A model generated the notes under the pieces. The model ran no database searches, was not told where the DNA came from, and saw only the letters and a list, made by a program, of their open reading frames with translations. Positions 52,074 through 61,804 of a stretch of 64,000 bases of DNA are shown in pieces. Within the stretch, counting starts at the first letter, position 1. Each line of letters opens with the position of its first letter. The stretch is from assembly GCA_041391965.1 (NCBI GenBank), contig JAWKMZ010000002.1:310001-374000 (forward strand), in the 5' to 3' direction. The position numbers and the translations under genes are program-made. This DNA is from JAWKMZ01 sp041391965 (GTDB lineage: Bacteria > Bacteroidota > Bacteroidia > Flavobacteriales > Flavobacteriaceae).

Positions 52074-53405
52074 ATGAAGCGGTTAGTGATTATTGGTGGA
52101 GGCGAAAGTGGTGTGGGAACAGCACTTTTAGGAAAGGCAAAAGGATATGAAATATTTGTTTCTGATAAAGGAACCATCAAACAAAAATATAAAGACGTTC
52201 TTATACATAATGAGATTGAATTTGAAGATAATCAGCACACAGAATCAAAAATTCTGAATGCAAATCTTGTGATGAAAAGTCCAGGAATTCCTGATAAAAC
52301 ACCTTTAATAAAACAATTAATAGCAGCCAATATTCCTGTGATTTCGGAAATAGAATTTGCTTCAAAATTTACAGATGCTACTATTGTCGGAATCACTGGG
52401 AGTAACGGAAAAACAACAACAGCAACATTAACACATCACATTTTAAAACAAGAGATGGAGGTTGGTTTGTCTGGTAACATTGGAAAAAGTTTTGCAAACC
52501 AAATTTTGGAGTACAATTATCCAAATTACGTGTTAGAAATTAGCAGTTTTCAGTTAGATGGTATTATTGAGTTTAAGCCACATATTGCTGTTTTGCTAAA
52601 CATCACACCTGATCATTTAGATAGATATGATTACAAATTTGAAAATTATATCAATTCAAAATTCAGAATTGCCATGAACCAAACCAAAAATGATTATCTG
52701 ATTTATGATGCCGACGATGAGGTGATTAATGACTGGCTCAAATCACATAAAATTCAATCCACATTAGTCCCATTTTCTTTGACAAAAGTTATTGAAAATG
52801 GAGCGTATTTAGATAATGAGAATATAAAAATAACACTAAATAACAACCAAATAATTATGCCAACAGCAAATTTAGCTTTAGAAGGAAAACACAACATTAA
52901 AAACGCAATGGCTGCATCAACAGTGGCACATTTGCTAAAAATAAGAAAGCAAACCATTCGTGAAAGTTTAGAAAATTTCCAAGGTGTTGAGCATCGTTTG
53001 GAACATGTATTGAAAATCAATAAAGTACAATACATCAACGATTCTAAGGCAACCAACGTCAATGCTACCTATTACGCATTGGAAAGTATGGATGCACCAA
53101 CCGTTTGGATTGTTGGAGGTGTTGATAAAGGCAATGATTACAATGAATTGTTTCCTTTTGTTAATGAAAAAGTGAAGGCTATTATCTGTTTAGGTGTTGA
53201 CAACGAAAAACTATTGGCAACTTTTGGTAACATGGTTGATGTTATTGTTGAAACTCAATTTATGAGTGAAGCAGTTAAAATAGCTTATAAGATAGCAAAA
53301 GCTGGTGATAATGTATTGTTGTCTCCAGCCTGTGCAAGCTTTGATTTGTTTGAAAATTACGAAGATAGAGGACGTCAATTTAAAGACGCTGTAAGAAATT
53401 TATAA
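52074..53405 (+). CDS. murD: UDP-MurNAc-L-alanine:D-glutamate ligase MurD
   Basis: A 443-residue Mur ligase that adds D-Glu. The N-terminal Rossmann domain begins LVIIGGGESGVGTALLGKAKG. GITGSNGKTTTATLTHHIL is the P-loop (about residues 108-126), NITPDHLDRYD the metal/carbamate region, EHRLEHVLKINKVQYINDSKATN the linker, and SPACASFDLFENYEDRGRQFK the C-terminal signature. It is 1 bp from mraY, and its stop overlaps ftsW by one base. Confidence 0.96.
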   Translation: MKRLVIIGGGESGVGTALLGKAKGYEIFVSDKGTIKQKYKDVLIHNEIEFEDNQHTESKILNANLVMKSPGIPDKTPLIKQLIAANIPVISEIEFASKFTDATIVGITGSNGKTTTATLTHHILKQEMEVGLSGNIGKSFANQILEYNYPNYVLEISSFQLDGIIEFKPHIAVLLNITPDHLDRYDYKFENYINSKFRIAMNQTKNDYLIYDADDEVINDWLKSHKIQSTLVPFSLTKVIENGAYLDNENIKITLNNNQIIMPTANLALEGKHNIKNAMAASTVAHLLKIRKQTIRESLENFQGVEHRLEHVLKINKVQYINDSKATNVNATYYALESMDAPTVWIVGGVDKGNDYNELFPFVNEKVKAIICLGVDNEKLLATFGNMVDVIVETQFMSEAVKIAYKIAKAGDNVLLSPACASFDLFENYEDRGRQFKDAVRNL

Positions 53406-54598
53406 TGCAAAATGTATTAAAAAACATAAAAGGCGATAGGTTAATTTGGGCAATTGTGGCATTGTTAGCAATTTTCTCATTTCTTCCTGTGTATAGTGCG
53501 TCCAGTAATTTGGCATATTCTGGAGGTTCAATAAGCACTTTTTCCTTTTTTGTGAAGCATTTTATGCACTTGTTTTTAGGTTTTATGATTATTTATGGCG
53601 TACATCGTGTGCCTTATCGTTATTTCAGAGGCTTATCAATGGTGATGATTCCTATTGTGTTAGTATTGCTTATTGTAACCATGTTGCAAGGTACTACTAT
53701 TGATGGTGCTAATGCAAGTAGATGGATTCAAATACCAATTGTAGGCATGTCTTTTCAGACATCAACATTAGCAGCAGTGGTATTAATGGTATATGTAGCA
53801 CGCTATTTATCAAAAATTCAAGATAAAGACATCACATTTAAAGAAACAATTTTGCCTTTATGGTTGCCTGTGTTTTTTGTGTTGATTTTAATTCTTCCAG
53901 CCAATTTATCAACCACAGCCATCATATTTGTTATGGTAATGATGTTGACATTTATTGGTGGTTATCCTATAAAATATTTAGCGGTTATTTTAGGGACTGG
54001 TTTAGTGGCTTTATTATTATTTGTATTGGCTGCAAAAGCATTTCCAAAACTGATGCCTAATAGAATTGATACTTGGGTAAGTCGTGTTGAAAATTTTTCA
54101 AATGACGAAGATACGGAAGCCGATTATCAAATTGAAAAAGCAAAAATAGCTATAGCTTCAGGAGGAATTCAAGGTGTTGGACCAGGAAAAAGTGTACAAA
54201 AAAACTTTTTGCCACAATCATCATCCGATTTCATTTTTGCCATCATTGTTGAAGAGTATGGATTGATTGGTGGTTTATTTTTATTGGTAATGTATTGTTG
54301 GCTGTTGTTTCGTATTGTAATCGTTTCGCAAAAAGCTGATACTGTTTTTGGAAAATTAGTCGTGTTAGGTGTTGGTTTGCCTATTGTTTTTCAGGCATTT
54401 ATAAATATGGCTGTCGCTGTAGAATTATTTCCTGTAACAGGACAAACCTTACCCTTAATTAGTAGTGGAGGGACTTCTATTTGGATGACTTGTTTAGCCA
54501 TTGGTATTATTTTAAGTGTAAGTGCAAAACGCGAAGAAATGATAAAGGAAGAAGAAAGTATGGACAACCCATTGGAAGTTTTAAGTGAAGCACTTTAA
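53405..54598 (+). CDS. ftsW: Septal peptidoglycan polymerase FtsW
   Basis: A 397-residue SEDS protein with about ten TM helices. NASRWIQIPIVGMSFQTSTLA is the conserved loop with the Arg/Trp pair. IASGGIQGVGPGKSVQKNFLPQSSSDFIFAIIVEEYGLIGG covers the catalytic-Asp region, and LPLISSGGTSIWMTCLAIGIIL is the C-terminal motif. It polymerises glycan with FtsI. Its position between murD and murG supports FtsW and not RodA. Confidence 0.95.
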   Translation: MQNVLKNIKGDRLIWAIVALLAIFSFLPVYSASSNLAYSGGSISTFSFFVKHFMHLFLGFMIIYGVHRVPYRYFRGLSMVMIPIVLVLLIVTMLQGTTIDGANASRWIQIPIVGMSFQTSTLAAVVLMVYVARYLSKIQDKDITFKETILPLWLPVFFVLILILPANLSTTAIIFVMVMMLTFIGGYPIKYLAVILGTGLVALLLFVLAAKAFPKLMPNRIDTWVSRVENFSNDEDTEADYQIEKAKIAIASGGIQGVGPGKSVQKNFLPQSSSDFIFAIIVEEYGLIGGLFLLVMYCWLLFRIVIVSQKADTVFGKLVVLGVGLPIVFQAFINMAVAVELFPVTGQTLPLISSGGTSIWMTCLAIGIILSVSAKREEMIKEEESMDNPLEVLSEAL

Positions 54599-54729
54599 GT
54601 TATAAGAAGTTGAATATTGAGACAAAAGAAAAAAATAAAGAATAAAGTGAAAAGACCAAAGGCTCATATCGGAATGATTGGAATTTGGAGTTTTTTAATT
54701 GAAATTTATTAGCAAACACTCGTGTATTT

Positions 54730-55836
54730 GTGGTAAAAAAAGCAACATATAAAATTATATTATCTGGAGGAGGAACAGGAGGACATATTTATCCTGCCAT
54801 TGCCATTGCAAATGAGTTAAAATCTCGATTTCCAGATGCTCAGTTTTTATTTGTTGGTGCTATGGACAAAATGGAAATGGAAAAAGTGCCAGAAGCTGGA
54901 TATGAAATTGAAGGTCTTTGGATTTCTGGAATACAACGTAAATTAACCTTAAAAAATGTATCATTTCCTTTTAAGTTGATGGCAAGTTTGTTGCGAGCCA
55001 GAAAAATTGTAAAAACCTTTAAGCCAGATGTTGCTATTGGAACAGGTGGCTTTGCAAGTGGTCCTTTATTAAAAATGGCGACTGCTAAAGGAGTTCCGAG
55101 TTTGATACAAGAACAAAACTCATATCCAGGCATCACCAATAAATTATTGGCAAAAAAAGTAGATAAAATATGTGTTGCTTATGATAGTTTGGAGCGTTTT
55201 TTTCCAGCTGATAAATTGATTAAAACAGGTAATCCAATTCGTCAAGACTTATTAAAAATAGATAATAAAACGATTGAAGCTAAAGATGTTTTTAAACAAA
55301 AACACGGCAAATACACCTTGTTGGTGTTGGGTGGAAGCCTTGGGGCTAAACGCATTAATGAGTTAATCGAAAAAGAATTAGAGTTTTTTCAAACGCAAAA
55401 TGTACAAGTTATTTGGCAATGTGGAAAGCTGTATTTTGATGAATACAAGCATTATAATACGATGGAAGACGTGCAAGTTCATGCCTTTATCAATAACATG
55501 GATTTTGCTTATGCAGCCTCCGATTTTATTATATCCAGAGCAGGAGCAAGCTCTGTTTCAGAGTTATGTGTGGTTGGAAAACCAGTGATTTTTATTCCCT
55601 CACCAAATGTAGCAGAAGACCATCAAACTAAAAATGCGATGGCAATTGTTAATAAAGACGCAGCATTATTGATTAAAGAATCTGATTTAGAAATTGATTT
55701 TGAAAACCGTTTTGGGCAATTAGTAGCATCCACAGAAAAACAACAACGTTTAGGCGACAACATAAAAAAACTCGCTTTAGTAAATGCAACCAAAGACATT
55801 GCAGATGAAGTAGAAAAATTATTAAAAAAGAAATGA
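54730..55836 (+). CDS. murG: UDP-GlcNAc transferase MurG
   Basis: A 368-residue GT28 enzyme that makes lipid II. ILSGGGTGGHIYPAIAIANELK is the N-terminal G-loop. IGTGGFASGPLLKMATAKGVPSLIQEQNSYPG, LGGSLGAKRIN, ISRAGASSVSELCVVGKPVIFIPSPNVAEDHQTKNA follow as donor-site motifs. It starts at GTG (54730); no in-frame ATG lies before the G-loop. The 131 bp to ftsW contain no gene and no clear promoter. The stop overlaps murC by 4 bp. Confidence 0.95.
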   Translation: MVKKATYKIILSGGGTGGHIYPAIAIANELKSRFPDAQFLFVGAMDKMEMEKVPEAGYEIEGLWISGIQRKLTLKNVSFPFKLMASLLRARKIVKTFKPDVAIGTGGFASGPLLKMATAKGVPSLIQEQNSYPGITNKLLAKKVDKICVAYDSLERFFPADKLIKTGNPIRQDLLKIDNKTIEAKDVFKQKHGKYTLLVLGGSLGAKRINELIEKELEFFQTQNVQVIWQCGKLYFDEYKHYNTMEDVQVHAFINNMDFAYAASDFIISRAGASSVSELCVVGKPVIFIPSPNVAEDHQTKNAMAIVNKDAALLIKESDLEIDFENRFGQLVASTEKQQRLGDNIKKLALVNATKDIADEVEKLLKKK

Positions 55837-57185
55837 ACCTAAACCAAATACATAACGTCTATCTCATTGGCATTGGAGGCATTGGCATGAGTGCGCTTGC
55901 ACGTTATTTTGTGGCGAATGGCAAAGTGGTGGCTGGTTACGATAAAACCAAAACGGATATCACCGAAAGTCTTGAAAGTTTAGGTGTTAAAGTGCATTTT
56001 GAAGATGCTATTTCAAATATCAACGCTCAATTTTTGAATGCTGATACCACGTTGGTAGTTTATACGCCTGCAATTCCTAAAGAACATCAAGAATTAAATT
56101 ACTTCAAGAACAACCGTTTTGAAGTGATGAAACGTTCTGCTGTTTTAGGCGAAATCACAAAAAATACCTTTTGTTTTGCAGTTGCTGGAACGCATGGAAA
56201 AACCACAACCACAAGTATTTTAGGTCATTTGTTGAATGAAAGTGATGTAGAAGTGACAGCATTTTTAGGTGGCATTAGCGAAAATTACAATTCAAATTTT
56301 ATCAGCAAAGGCACAAAAGTAACTGTTGTAGAAGCCGATGAGTTTGATCGTTCATTTTTAACCTTGTCACCAGATATGGCTTGCATTACCTCAATGGATG
56401 CTGACCATTTGGATATTTATGGCAAAACAGAAGAACTCCAAAAAACGTTTGTTGAATTTTCAAAAAAATTAAAGCCTAACGGACAATTATTCGTTAAAAA
56501 CGGATTACCAATTAAAGGTATTACTTACGGAATAGAAGACGATTCTGATTATTCCGTTCAAAATATAAAAATAATCGATGGCAGTTATGTGTTTGATGTG
56601 AAAACACCAACACAAACGCTATACAATTTCAAATTTAACCTACCTGGTAGACATAATCTGTCGAATGCATTAATAGCCTTGGCGATGTCTGTACAATATG
56701 GCATCCCTCAGCAACAGCTCGCCAAAGCTTTAGCATCTTACAAAGGAGTTAAAAGACGATTTTCTTATCAAATTAAAACCGATAATTTGGTGTTTATTGA
56801 TGATTATGCACATCATCCACAAGAAATCAATGCAGTGCATCAAGCAATAAGAGAAATGTACCCAAACAAAAAAGTGTTGGCAATTTTTCAGCCACATTTA
56901 TTTAGTAGAACACGAGATTTTGCAGATGATTTTGCAAAAAGCCTCTCGCAATTTGACGAGATTTTGTTGCTTGATATTTATCCAGCAAGAGAGTTGCCAT
57001 TAGAAGGAATTACTTCTGAGTGGTTATTAAATAAAATACAGAATAACAATAAAAAGCTGATTCAAAAAAGTGAATTGATTTTCAATATAAAACAATCAAA
57101 AGCTCAGGTGGTTTTAACTATTGGAGCAGGTGATATTGGAGAAGAAGTTAAACATATTAAAGAAGCGTTAAGCGTTGCGTATTAA
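55833..57185 (+). CDS. murC: UDP-MurNAc:L-alanine ligase MurC
   Basis: A 450-residue Mur ligase. VYLIGIGGIGMSALARYFVANG is the N-terminal nucleotide fold, GTHGKTTTTSILGHLL the P-loop (about residues 118-133), VVEADEFDRSF and SMDADHLDIYG the metal sites, VKRRFSYQ the linker, and DDYAHHPQEINAV with FQPHLFSRTRDF the C-terminal domain. It attaches L-Ala to UDP-MurNAc. The ATG overlaps the murG stop, and the end overlaps ftsQ by 11 bp. Confidence 0.96.
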   Translation: MNLNQIHNVYLIGIGGIGMSALARYFVANGKVVAGYDKTKTDITESLESLGVKVHFEDAISNINAQFLNADTTLVVYTPAIPKEHQELNYFKNNRFEVMKRSAVLGEITKNTFCFAVAGTHGKTTTTSILGHLLNESDVEVTAFLGGISENYNSNFISKGTKVTVVEADEFDRSFLTLSPDMACITSMDADHLDIYGKTEELQKTFVEFSKKLKPNGQLFVKNGLPIKGITYGIEDDSDYSVQNIKIIDGSYVFDVKTPTQTLYNFKFNLPGRHNLSNALIALAMSVQYGIPQQQLAKALASYKGVKRRFSYQIKTDNLVFIDDYAHHPQEINAVHQAIREMYPNKKVLAIFQPHLFSRTRDFADDFAKSLSQFDEILLLDIYPARELPLEGITSEWLLNKIQNNNKKLIQKSELIFNIKQSKAQVVLTIGAGDIGEEVKHIKEALSVAY

Positions 57186-57894
57186 TTATAACTATATAAA
57201 AATCATAGCATTACTATTTTTGGTAATCTTTCTTTGTGCCTTTTCTACAGTTCGTAATTCGGCAAGAAAAGTAAGTGTGCCAATAATTGAGTTTATAGGA
57301 GAAGATAATTTGTTTATCACACATGAAACTGTTAGTAAATTGTTAATACAAAATCAACAGAGTGTTGCAAATAAGCCTAAAGAAATTATAGATTTGAACA
57401 TTTTGGAAACTGCCCTAAATTCCAATCCAATGATTAAAGAGGCACAAGTGTACATCAATGTTGATGGTGCTTTGACCGCTGAAGTCGTGCAAAAAAAACC
57501 TATAGCAAGAGTAAGTACAAATGCGTCTTATTACGTAGATGATGATGGCTCATATATGCCGTTATCAACAAATTATTCGGCACGAGTGCCATTAGTAACT
57601 GGTTTTATTAACAAAAATGAGTTGCATAATGTGTACACTATTGCAAAAAAAGTTCAAAATGATGAGTTTTTAAAAACGCATGTTGTAGAAATTCATCAAA
57701 ACGAAAATAAAAGCATCGATTTGAAATTTAGAACGGATGATTTTAAAATTCAATTGGGTGCTTTAAATCAGCTAAATAAAAAAATAAATAATCTCAAAGT
57801 CTTTTATCAAAAAGCAATGAGAGACAAAACCCTCAATAGTTATAGTGTAGTGAACTTAAGGTTTGATAAACAAGTCATTTGCACCAAAAAGTAA
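57175..57894 (+). CDS. ftsQ: Cell division protein FtsQ
   Basis: A 239-residue bitopic protein with one N-terminal TM (IIALLFLVIFLCAFSTV), a POTRA-like domain (IEFIGEDNLFITHETVSKLLIQNQ ... LETALNSNPMIKEAQVYINVDGALTAEVVQKKPIARV) and the FtsQ beta domain. It recruits FtsL/FtsB to the division site. The start is TTG at 57175, within the end of murC; no upstream ATG exists, and the next internal ATG would remove the TM. ftsA follows after 3 bp. Confidence 0.9.
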   Translation: MRINYNYIKIIALLFLVIFLCAFSTVRNSARKVSVPIIEFIGEDNLFITHETVSKLLIQNQQSVANKPKEIIDLNILETALNSNPMIKEAQVYINVDGALTAEVVQKKPIARVSTNASYYVDDDGSYMPLSTNYSARVPLVTGFINKNELHNVYTIAKKVQNDEFLKTHVVEIHQNENKSIDLKFRTDDFKIQLGALNQLNKKINNLKVFYQKAMRDKTLNSYSVVNLRFDKQVICTKK

Positions 57895-57897
57895 ACG

Positions 57898-59232
57898 ATG
57901 GAAAACAATAAAATTTCAGTAGGATTAGATATCGGAACCACTAAAATTGTGGCAATGATTGGTCGTAAAAACGAATATGGCAAAGCCGAAATTTTGGGTA
58001 TTGGTAAATCCAAAAGTTTAGGTGTGCATAGAGGTGTAGTTAACAATATTACACAAACTATTCAATCCATTCAGCAAGCGGTTCAAGAGGCAGAAGCGGA
58101 AAGCGGATTAAAAATTGAAGAAGTGACTGTTGGTATAGCAGGACAGCATATCAGAAGTTTACAGCATAGCGATTATATTACGAGGCCAAATTCTGAATTG
58201 GTTATTGACGAAGATGATATTGACCGTTTGATAAACCAAGTTCACAAATTGGTAATGTTGCCTGGTGAAGAAATTATTCATGTACTGCCACAAGAGTATA
58301 AAGTAGATGGTCAAGCAGAAATAAAAGAACCAATTGGGATGTATGGTGGACGTTTGGAAGCCAATTTCCATGTGGTGGTTGGGCAAGTATCATCTATCAG
58401 AAATGTTGGAAGATGTATTAAAAGTGCTGGTTTGGAGTTGGAAAATATCACTTTAGAACCGTTAGCCTCGGCAAATGCAGTGTTAAGTCAAGAAGAAAAA
58501 GAAGCAGGTGTTGCTTTGATTGATATAGGAGGTGGCACCACTGATTTAGCCATTTTTAAAGATGGCATAATTCGTCATACTGCTGTCATTCCTTTTGGAG
58601 GCAACGTGATTACTGAAGATATTAAAGAAGGTTGTTCCATTATTGAAAAACAAGCAGAATTATTAAAAATAAAATTTGGTTCAGCGTGGCCCGGAGAAAA
58701 TAAAGATAACGAAATTGTATCTATACCAGGGTTAAGAGGTCGTGAACCTAAAGAAATCACTTTAAAAAATCTTTCAAAAATCATACATGCTCGCGTCGTA
58801 GAAATTGTAGAACAAGTATATGTAGAAATTAAAAATTACGGTCACGAAGAGCAAAAAAAGAAACTAATTGCAGGTATTGTACTCACAGGTGGTGGTGCAC
58901 AGCTCAAACATTTAAAGCAATTGGTAGAATATATTACAGGAATGGATACCAGAATTGGGTATCCTAATGAACATTTGGCAGGAGATAGTGATGAAGAAGT
59001 GGCAAGCCCTTTATTTGCAACAGCCGTTGGTTTGGTTATGGATGGCTTAAAACGCCAAGAACGAAAACGTATTGAAAAAACTGTTGAAAAAGAAAAACAA
59101 AATGAAACCGCAACAACCATTGAGCCAACAATAAATAAAGAAGAAACAATTGCACCACCAAAAAAAGAACGCCGATCGTTTTTAGACAAACTAACGGAAC
59201 GCGTTAAAGATTTTTTAGATAACGCAGAATAA
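57898..59232 (+). CDS. ftsA: Cell division protein FtsA
   Basis: A 444-residue actin-like ATPase. VGLDIGTTKIVAMIG is phosphate 1. The 1C domain lies at about 85-165, ALIDIGGGTTDLAIF is phosphate 2, and GIVLTGGGAQLKHLKQLVEY is the adenosine motif. A Lys/Glu-rich linker (about 380-425) leads to a basic amphipathic helix (RRSFLDKLTERVKDFLDN) that anchors it to the membrane. It tethers FtsZ. The linker is longer than in E. coli FtsA (420 residues). Confidence 0.96.
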   Translation: MENNKISVGLDIGTTKIVAMIGRKNEYGKAEILGIGKSKSLGVHRGVVNNITQTIQSIQQAVQEAEAESGLKIEEVTVGIAGQHIRSLQHSDYITRPNSELVIDEDDIDRLINQVHKLVMLPGEEIIHVLPQEYKVDGQAEIKEPIGMYGGRLEANFHVVVGQVSSIRNVGRCIKSAGLELENITLEPLASANAVLSQEEKEAGVALIDIGGGTTDLAIFKDGIIRHTAVIPFGGNVITEDIKEGCSIIEKQAELLKIKFGSAWPGENKDNEIVSIPGLRGREPKEITLKNLSKIIHARVVEIVEQVYVEIKNYGHEEQKKKLIAGIVLTGGGAQLKHLKQLVEYITGMDTRIGYPNEHLAGDSDEEVASPLFATAVGLVMDGLKRQERKRIEKTVEKEKQNETATTIEPTINKEETIAPPKKERRSFLDKLTERVKDFLDNAE

Positions 59233-59263
59233 ATTAATTAAAAATCCAGTAAAAACTAATTAT

Positions 59264-61177
59264 ATGAGCAACAAAAATGAAATTGGAAACATCGCATTCG
59301 ATTTGCCAAAAAACCAATCCAACGTTATAAAAGTGATAGGTGTTGGCGGCGGCGGAAGCAATGCCATTAACCACATGTTTCAACAAGGCATTAAAGGTGT
59401 TGATTTTGTCATCTGCAATACAGATGCTCAAGCACTACAAAATAGTGGCGTCCCAAACAAAATCCAACTTGGTGTAAACTTAACCGAAGGTTTAGGAGCT
59501 GGCGCAAATCCAGAAGTAGGAGAGCAATCAGCTGTTGAGAGTTTAGAAGATATTCGCAGAATGTTAGATACCAATACTAAAATGGTATTTATCACTGCAG
59601 GAATGGGTGGAGGAACTGGTACTGGAGCCGCTCCAATCATTGCAAAAATGGCTAAAGAATTAGATATTTTGACGGTTGGTATTGTAACTATGCCTTTTCA
59701 GTTTGAAGGAAAGTTGCGTAACGAACAAGCTCAAAAAGGAATTGAAACACTTAGAAGTCATGTAGATTCTCTGATAGTCATAAACAATAATAAATTAAGA
59801 GAAGTATATGGAAACCTTGGTTTTAAAGCTGGTTTCTCAAAAGCCGATGAAGTCCTTTCAACAGCTTCAAGAGGGATTGCGGAAGTGATTACACATCACT
59901 ACACACAAAACATCGATTTACGTGATGCCAAAACCGTGTTGAGCAATAGCGGAACAGCTATTATGGGATCTGCAACAGCTTCTGGCAAAACACGTGCTCA
60001 AGAAGCCATAATGAAAGCCCTCGATTCGCCATTATTAAATGACAATAAAATTACTGGAGCCAAAAACGTATTATTGCTAATCGTTTCTGGCGCACAAGAA
60101 ATTACGATTGACGAAATTGGAGAAATCAATGACCATATTCAAAACGAAGCTGGTCATGGCGCTAACATTATTATGGGAGTTGGCGAAGACGAATCTTTGC
60201 AAGAATCTATTTCTGTAACCATCATTGCTACTGGGTTTGATGTGGAACAACAAGACGAAATTTCAAATACTGAAGTAAAAAAAGTCATCCACGCATTAGA
60301 AGATGACCAAAATACTGATGTTCATGTAAAAGAACGCGAACCAGCAATCATCACACCAGATATTGTACTTGAAAAAGAAAAACAAAACGTCGTGGTTCAT
60401 ACGTTGGTTGATGAAGATGAAACGGAAGATGATATTGAAATGGAACTCATTCCAACCACAGAATTCATCAAAAATTTGAATGTTATTTATGATGAAGTTT
60501 TAATTGAAGATTATAATGAAGATGATGATTTTGTCATCACACCAATTCAGCAAACTCAGCAAGAAGAAAAACAGGTTGATACTTTTGATGATGAGGAGCA
60601 AGTAACCTTAACATTCGATTTTCCGTTATCATCACAAAGTTTTGATGAAGAAGAAACAACCGATGAAAAAATCCTTTTCGAATTGGAAGATGAGGTCAAA
60701 GATTTAAAAGTAAATGACCATATAGAAATTATTCCAGTAACTGAAGCGAATGAAAAAGGCGAAAAGCGTTATGCTTTAGATGATTTTATGAGCTATGAAT
60801 CGTCCATGAACAAAACAAAAGCAAAGCAGCCAGAAGTAGAAGAAGAAATTGTTTTTGAGAAAAAAGTAATTGCTTCAGAAGACACAAAAGCAGTTGAAAC
60901 TGATGAAATAGACCCAATGACAAGCCCTATTTCTGATTTGCTCAAAGAACGTGCTGACGAAAGACGTCGTAAAATGAAAGACTTCAATTACAAGTTTAGC
61001 TCAGCAAAAATTGACGAAATTGAAAAAGAACCTGCATATAAACGACAAGGTGTGAACTTAGAAGATAAAAAACATTCTTCAGATATGAATGCTTCCAGAA
61101 TGTCCGTTGGCACTGACGACAACGATGACATTCAATTACGTAGCAACAATTCATTTTTACACGACAACGTAGATTAA
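59264..61177 (+). CDS. ftsZ: Cell division GTPase FtsZ with long acidic linker
   Basis: A 637-residue tubulin homologue. VIGVGGGGSNAINHM (about 24-38) and GMGGGTGTGAAPIIAKMA (about 110-127) bind GTP, and NNKLREVYGNLGFKAGFSKADEVL is the T7/T6 region. The conserved core ends near residue 335. After it comes an acidic, Asp/Glu-rich tail of about 250 residues. EKEPAYKRQGVNL (about residue 587) resembles the C-terminal partner-binding peptide, and about 40 more residues follow it. Usual FtsZ is 350-400 residues. It is the last gene of the dcw operon, closed by a terminator. Confidence 0.96.
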   Translation: MSNKNEIGNIAFDLPKNQSNVIKVIGVGGGGSNAINHMFQQGIKGVDFVICNTDAQALQNSGVPNKIQLGVNLTEGLGAGANPEVGEQSAVESLEDIRRMLDTNTKMVFITAGMGGGTGTGAAPIIAKMAKELDILTVGIVTMPFQFEGKLRNEQAQKGIETLRSHVDSLIVINNNKLREVYGNLGFKAGFSKADEVLSTASRGIAEVITHHYTQNIDLRDAKTVLSNSGTAIMGSATASGKTRAQEAIMKALDSPLLNDNKITGAKNVLLLIVSGAQEITIDEIGEINDHIQNEAGHGANIIMGVGEDESLQESISVTIIATGFDVEQQDEISNTEVKKVIHALEDDQNTDVHVKEREPAIITPDIVLEKEKQNVVVHTLVDEDETEDDIEMELIPTTEFIKNLNVIYDEVLIEDYNEDDDFVITPIQQTQQEEKQVDTFDDEEQVTLTFDFPLSSQSFDEEETTDEKILFELEDEVKDLKVNDHIEIIPVTEANEKGEKRYALDDFMSYESSMNKTKAKQPEVEEEIVFEKKVIASEDTKAVETDEIDPMTSPISDLLKERADERRRKMKDFNYKFSSAKIDEIEKEPAYKRQGVNLEDKKHSSDMNASRMSVGTDDNDDIQLRSNNSFLHDNVD

Positions 61178-61210
61178 TAGCGAATTTTAGTTTAGTGTTT
61201 CACACTTGTT

Positions 61211-61246
61211 AAACCCGAAAAAAGTAACATTTTTTCGGGTTTTTTT
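61211..61246 (+). terminator. dcw operon terminator after ftsZ
   Basis: A 13 bp stem, AAACCCGAAAAAA / TTTTTTCGGGTTT, with a 6 nt loop, followed by further T's. It lies 34 bp after the ftsZ stop and should end the dcw transcript. Confidence 0.92.
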
Positions 61247-61296
61247 AGGAACTAAAATTTGTCATTCTCTTAAAGAAAGGAATCTTTTTTTTCTAT

Positions 61297-61304
61297 TACC
61301 TTTG
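61297..61304 (+). promoter_or_regulatory. -7 element before the YqeY-like gene
   Basis: TACCTTTG matches TAnnTTTG and lies 23 bp before the start at 61328. With the ftsZ terminator upstream it makes the yqeY-like gene an independent unit. No TTG is seen at the proper -33 distance. Confidence 0.5.
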
Positions 61305-61327
61305 CATTCATAAAATTGAAACCGATT

Positions 61328-61777
61328 ATGAGTTTACAAAACGATATTATGACTGCCATGAAAGCAGCCATGAAAGATAAAAATCAAATGGCATTAGCTG
61401 CCTTAAGAGCAGTAAAATCTGAGATTTTATTGGCACAAACCGAAACAGGTTCTAAAGAAGACATCACTAAAGAGCAAGAACTAAAAATACTTTCTAAACT
61501 TGTAAAACAGCGTAAGGATAGCGCAGCCATTTTTACTGAGCAGAACAGAGCAGATTTGGCAGAGCCAGAGTTGGCACAAGCAGAAATAATAGCTCAGTTT
61601 TTGCCAACACAATTAACTGAAGCAGAAATTGAAAAAGTAGTTTTAGAAACCATTACAAAAGTTGGCGCCCAAGGTATGAAAGATATGGGGAAAGTGATGG
61701 GTATTGTCAACCAGCAATTAGCAGGACAAGCAGATGGAAAAACCATTTCTACTATTGTAAAAGCAAAATTAGCTTAA
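61328..61777 (+). CDS. GatB/YqeY domain protein
   Basis: A 149-residue protein with the YqeY fold: an N-terminal helix (LQNDIMTAMKAAMKDKNQMALAALRAVKSEILLAQTE), EQELKILSKLVKQRKDSAAIF, and a C-terminal helical domain (MKDMGKVMGIVNQQLAGQADGKTISTIVKAKL) like the tail of GatB. The family probably binds tRNA or assists amidotransferase; its function is not settled. The ATG at 61328 matches the typical MSLQ start and length. Confidence 0.92.
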   Translation: MSLQNDIMTAMKAAMKDKNQMALAALRAVKSEILLAQTETGSKEDITKEQELKILSKLVKQRKDSAAIFTEQNRADLAEPELAQAEIIAQFLPTQLTEAEIEKVVLETITKVGAQGMKDMGKVMGIVNQQLAGQADGKTISTIVKAKLA

Positions 61778-61804
61778 AATAGATTCTTGCCTTTGTAGGA
61801 ATAT

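Noticed and set aside
54599..54729. Possible pseudogene remnant between ftsW and murG
   Set aside because: The 131 bp show no frame or similarity that I can recognise; treated as plain spacer.
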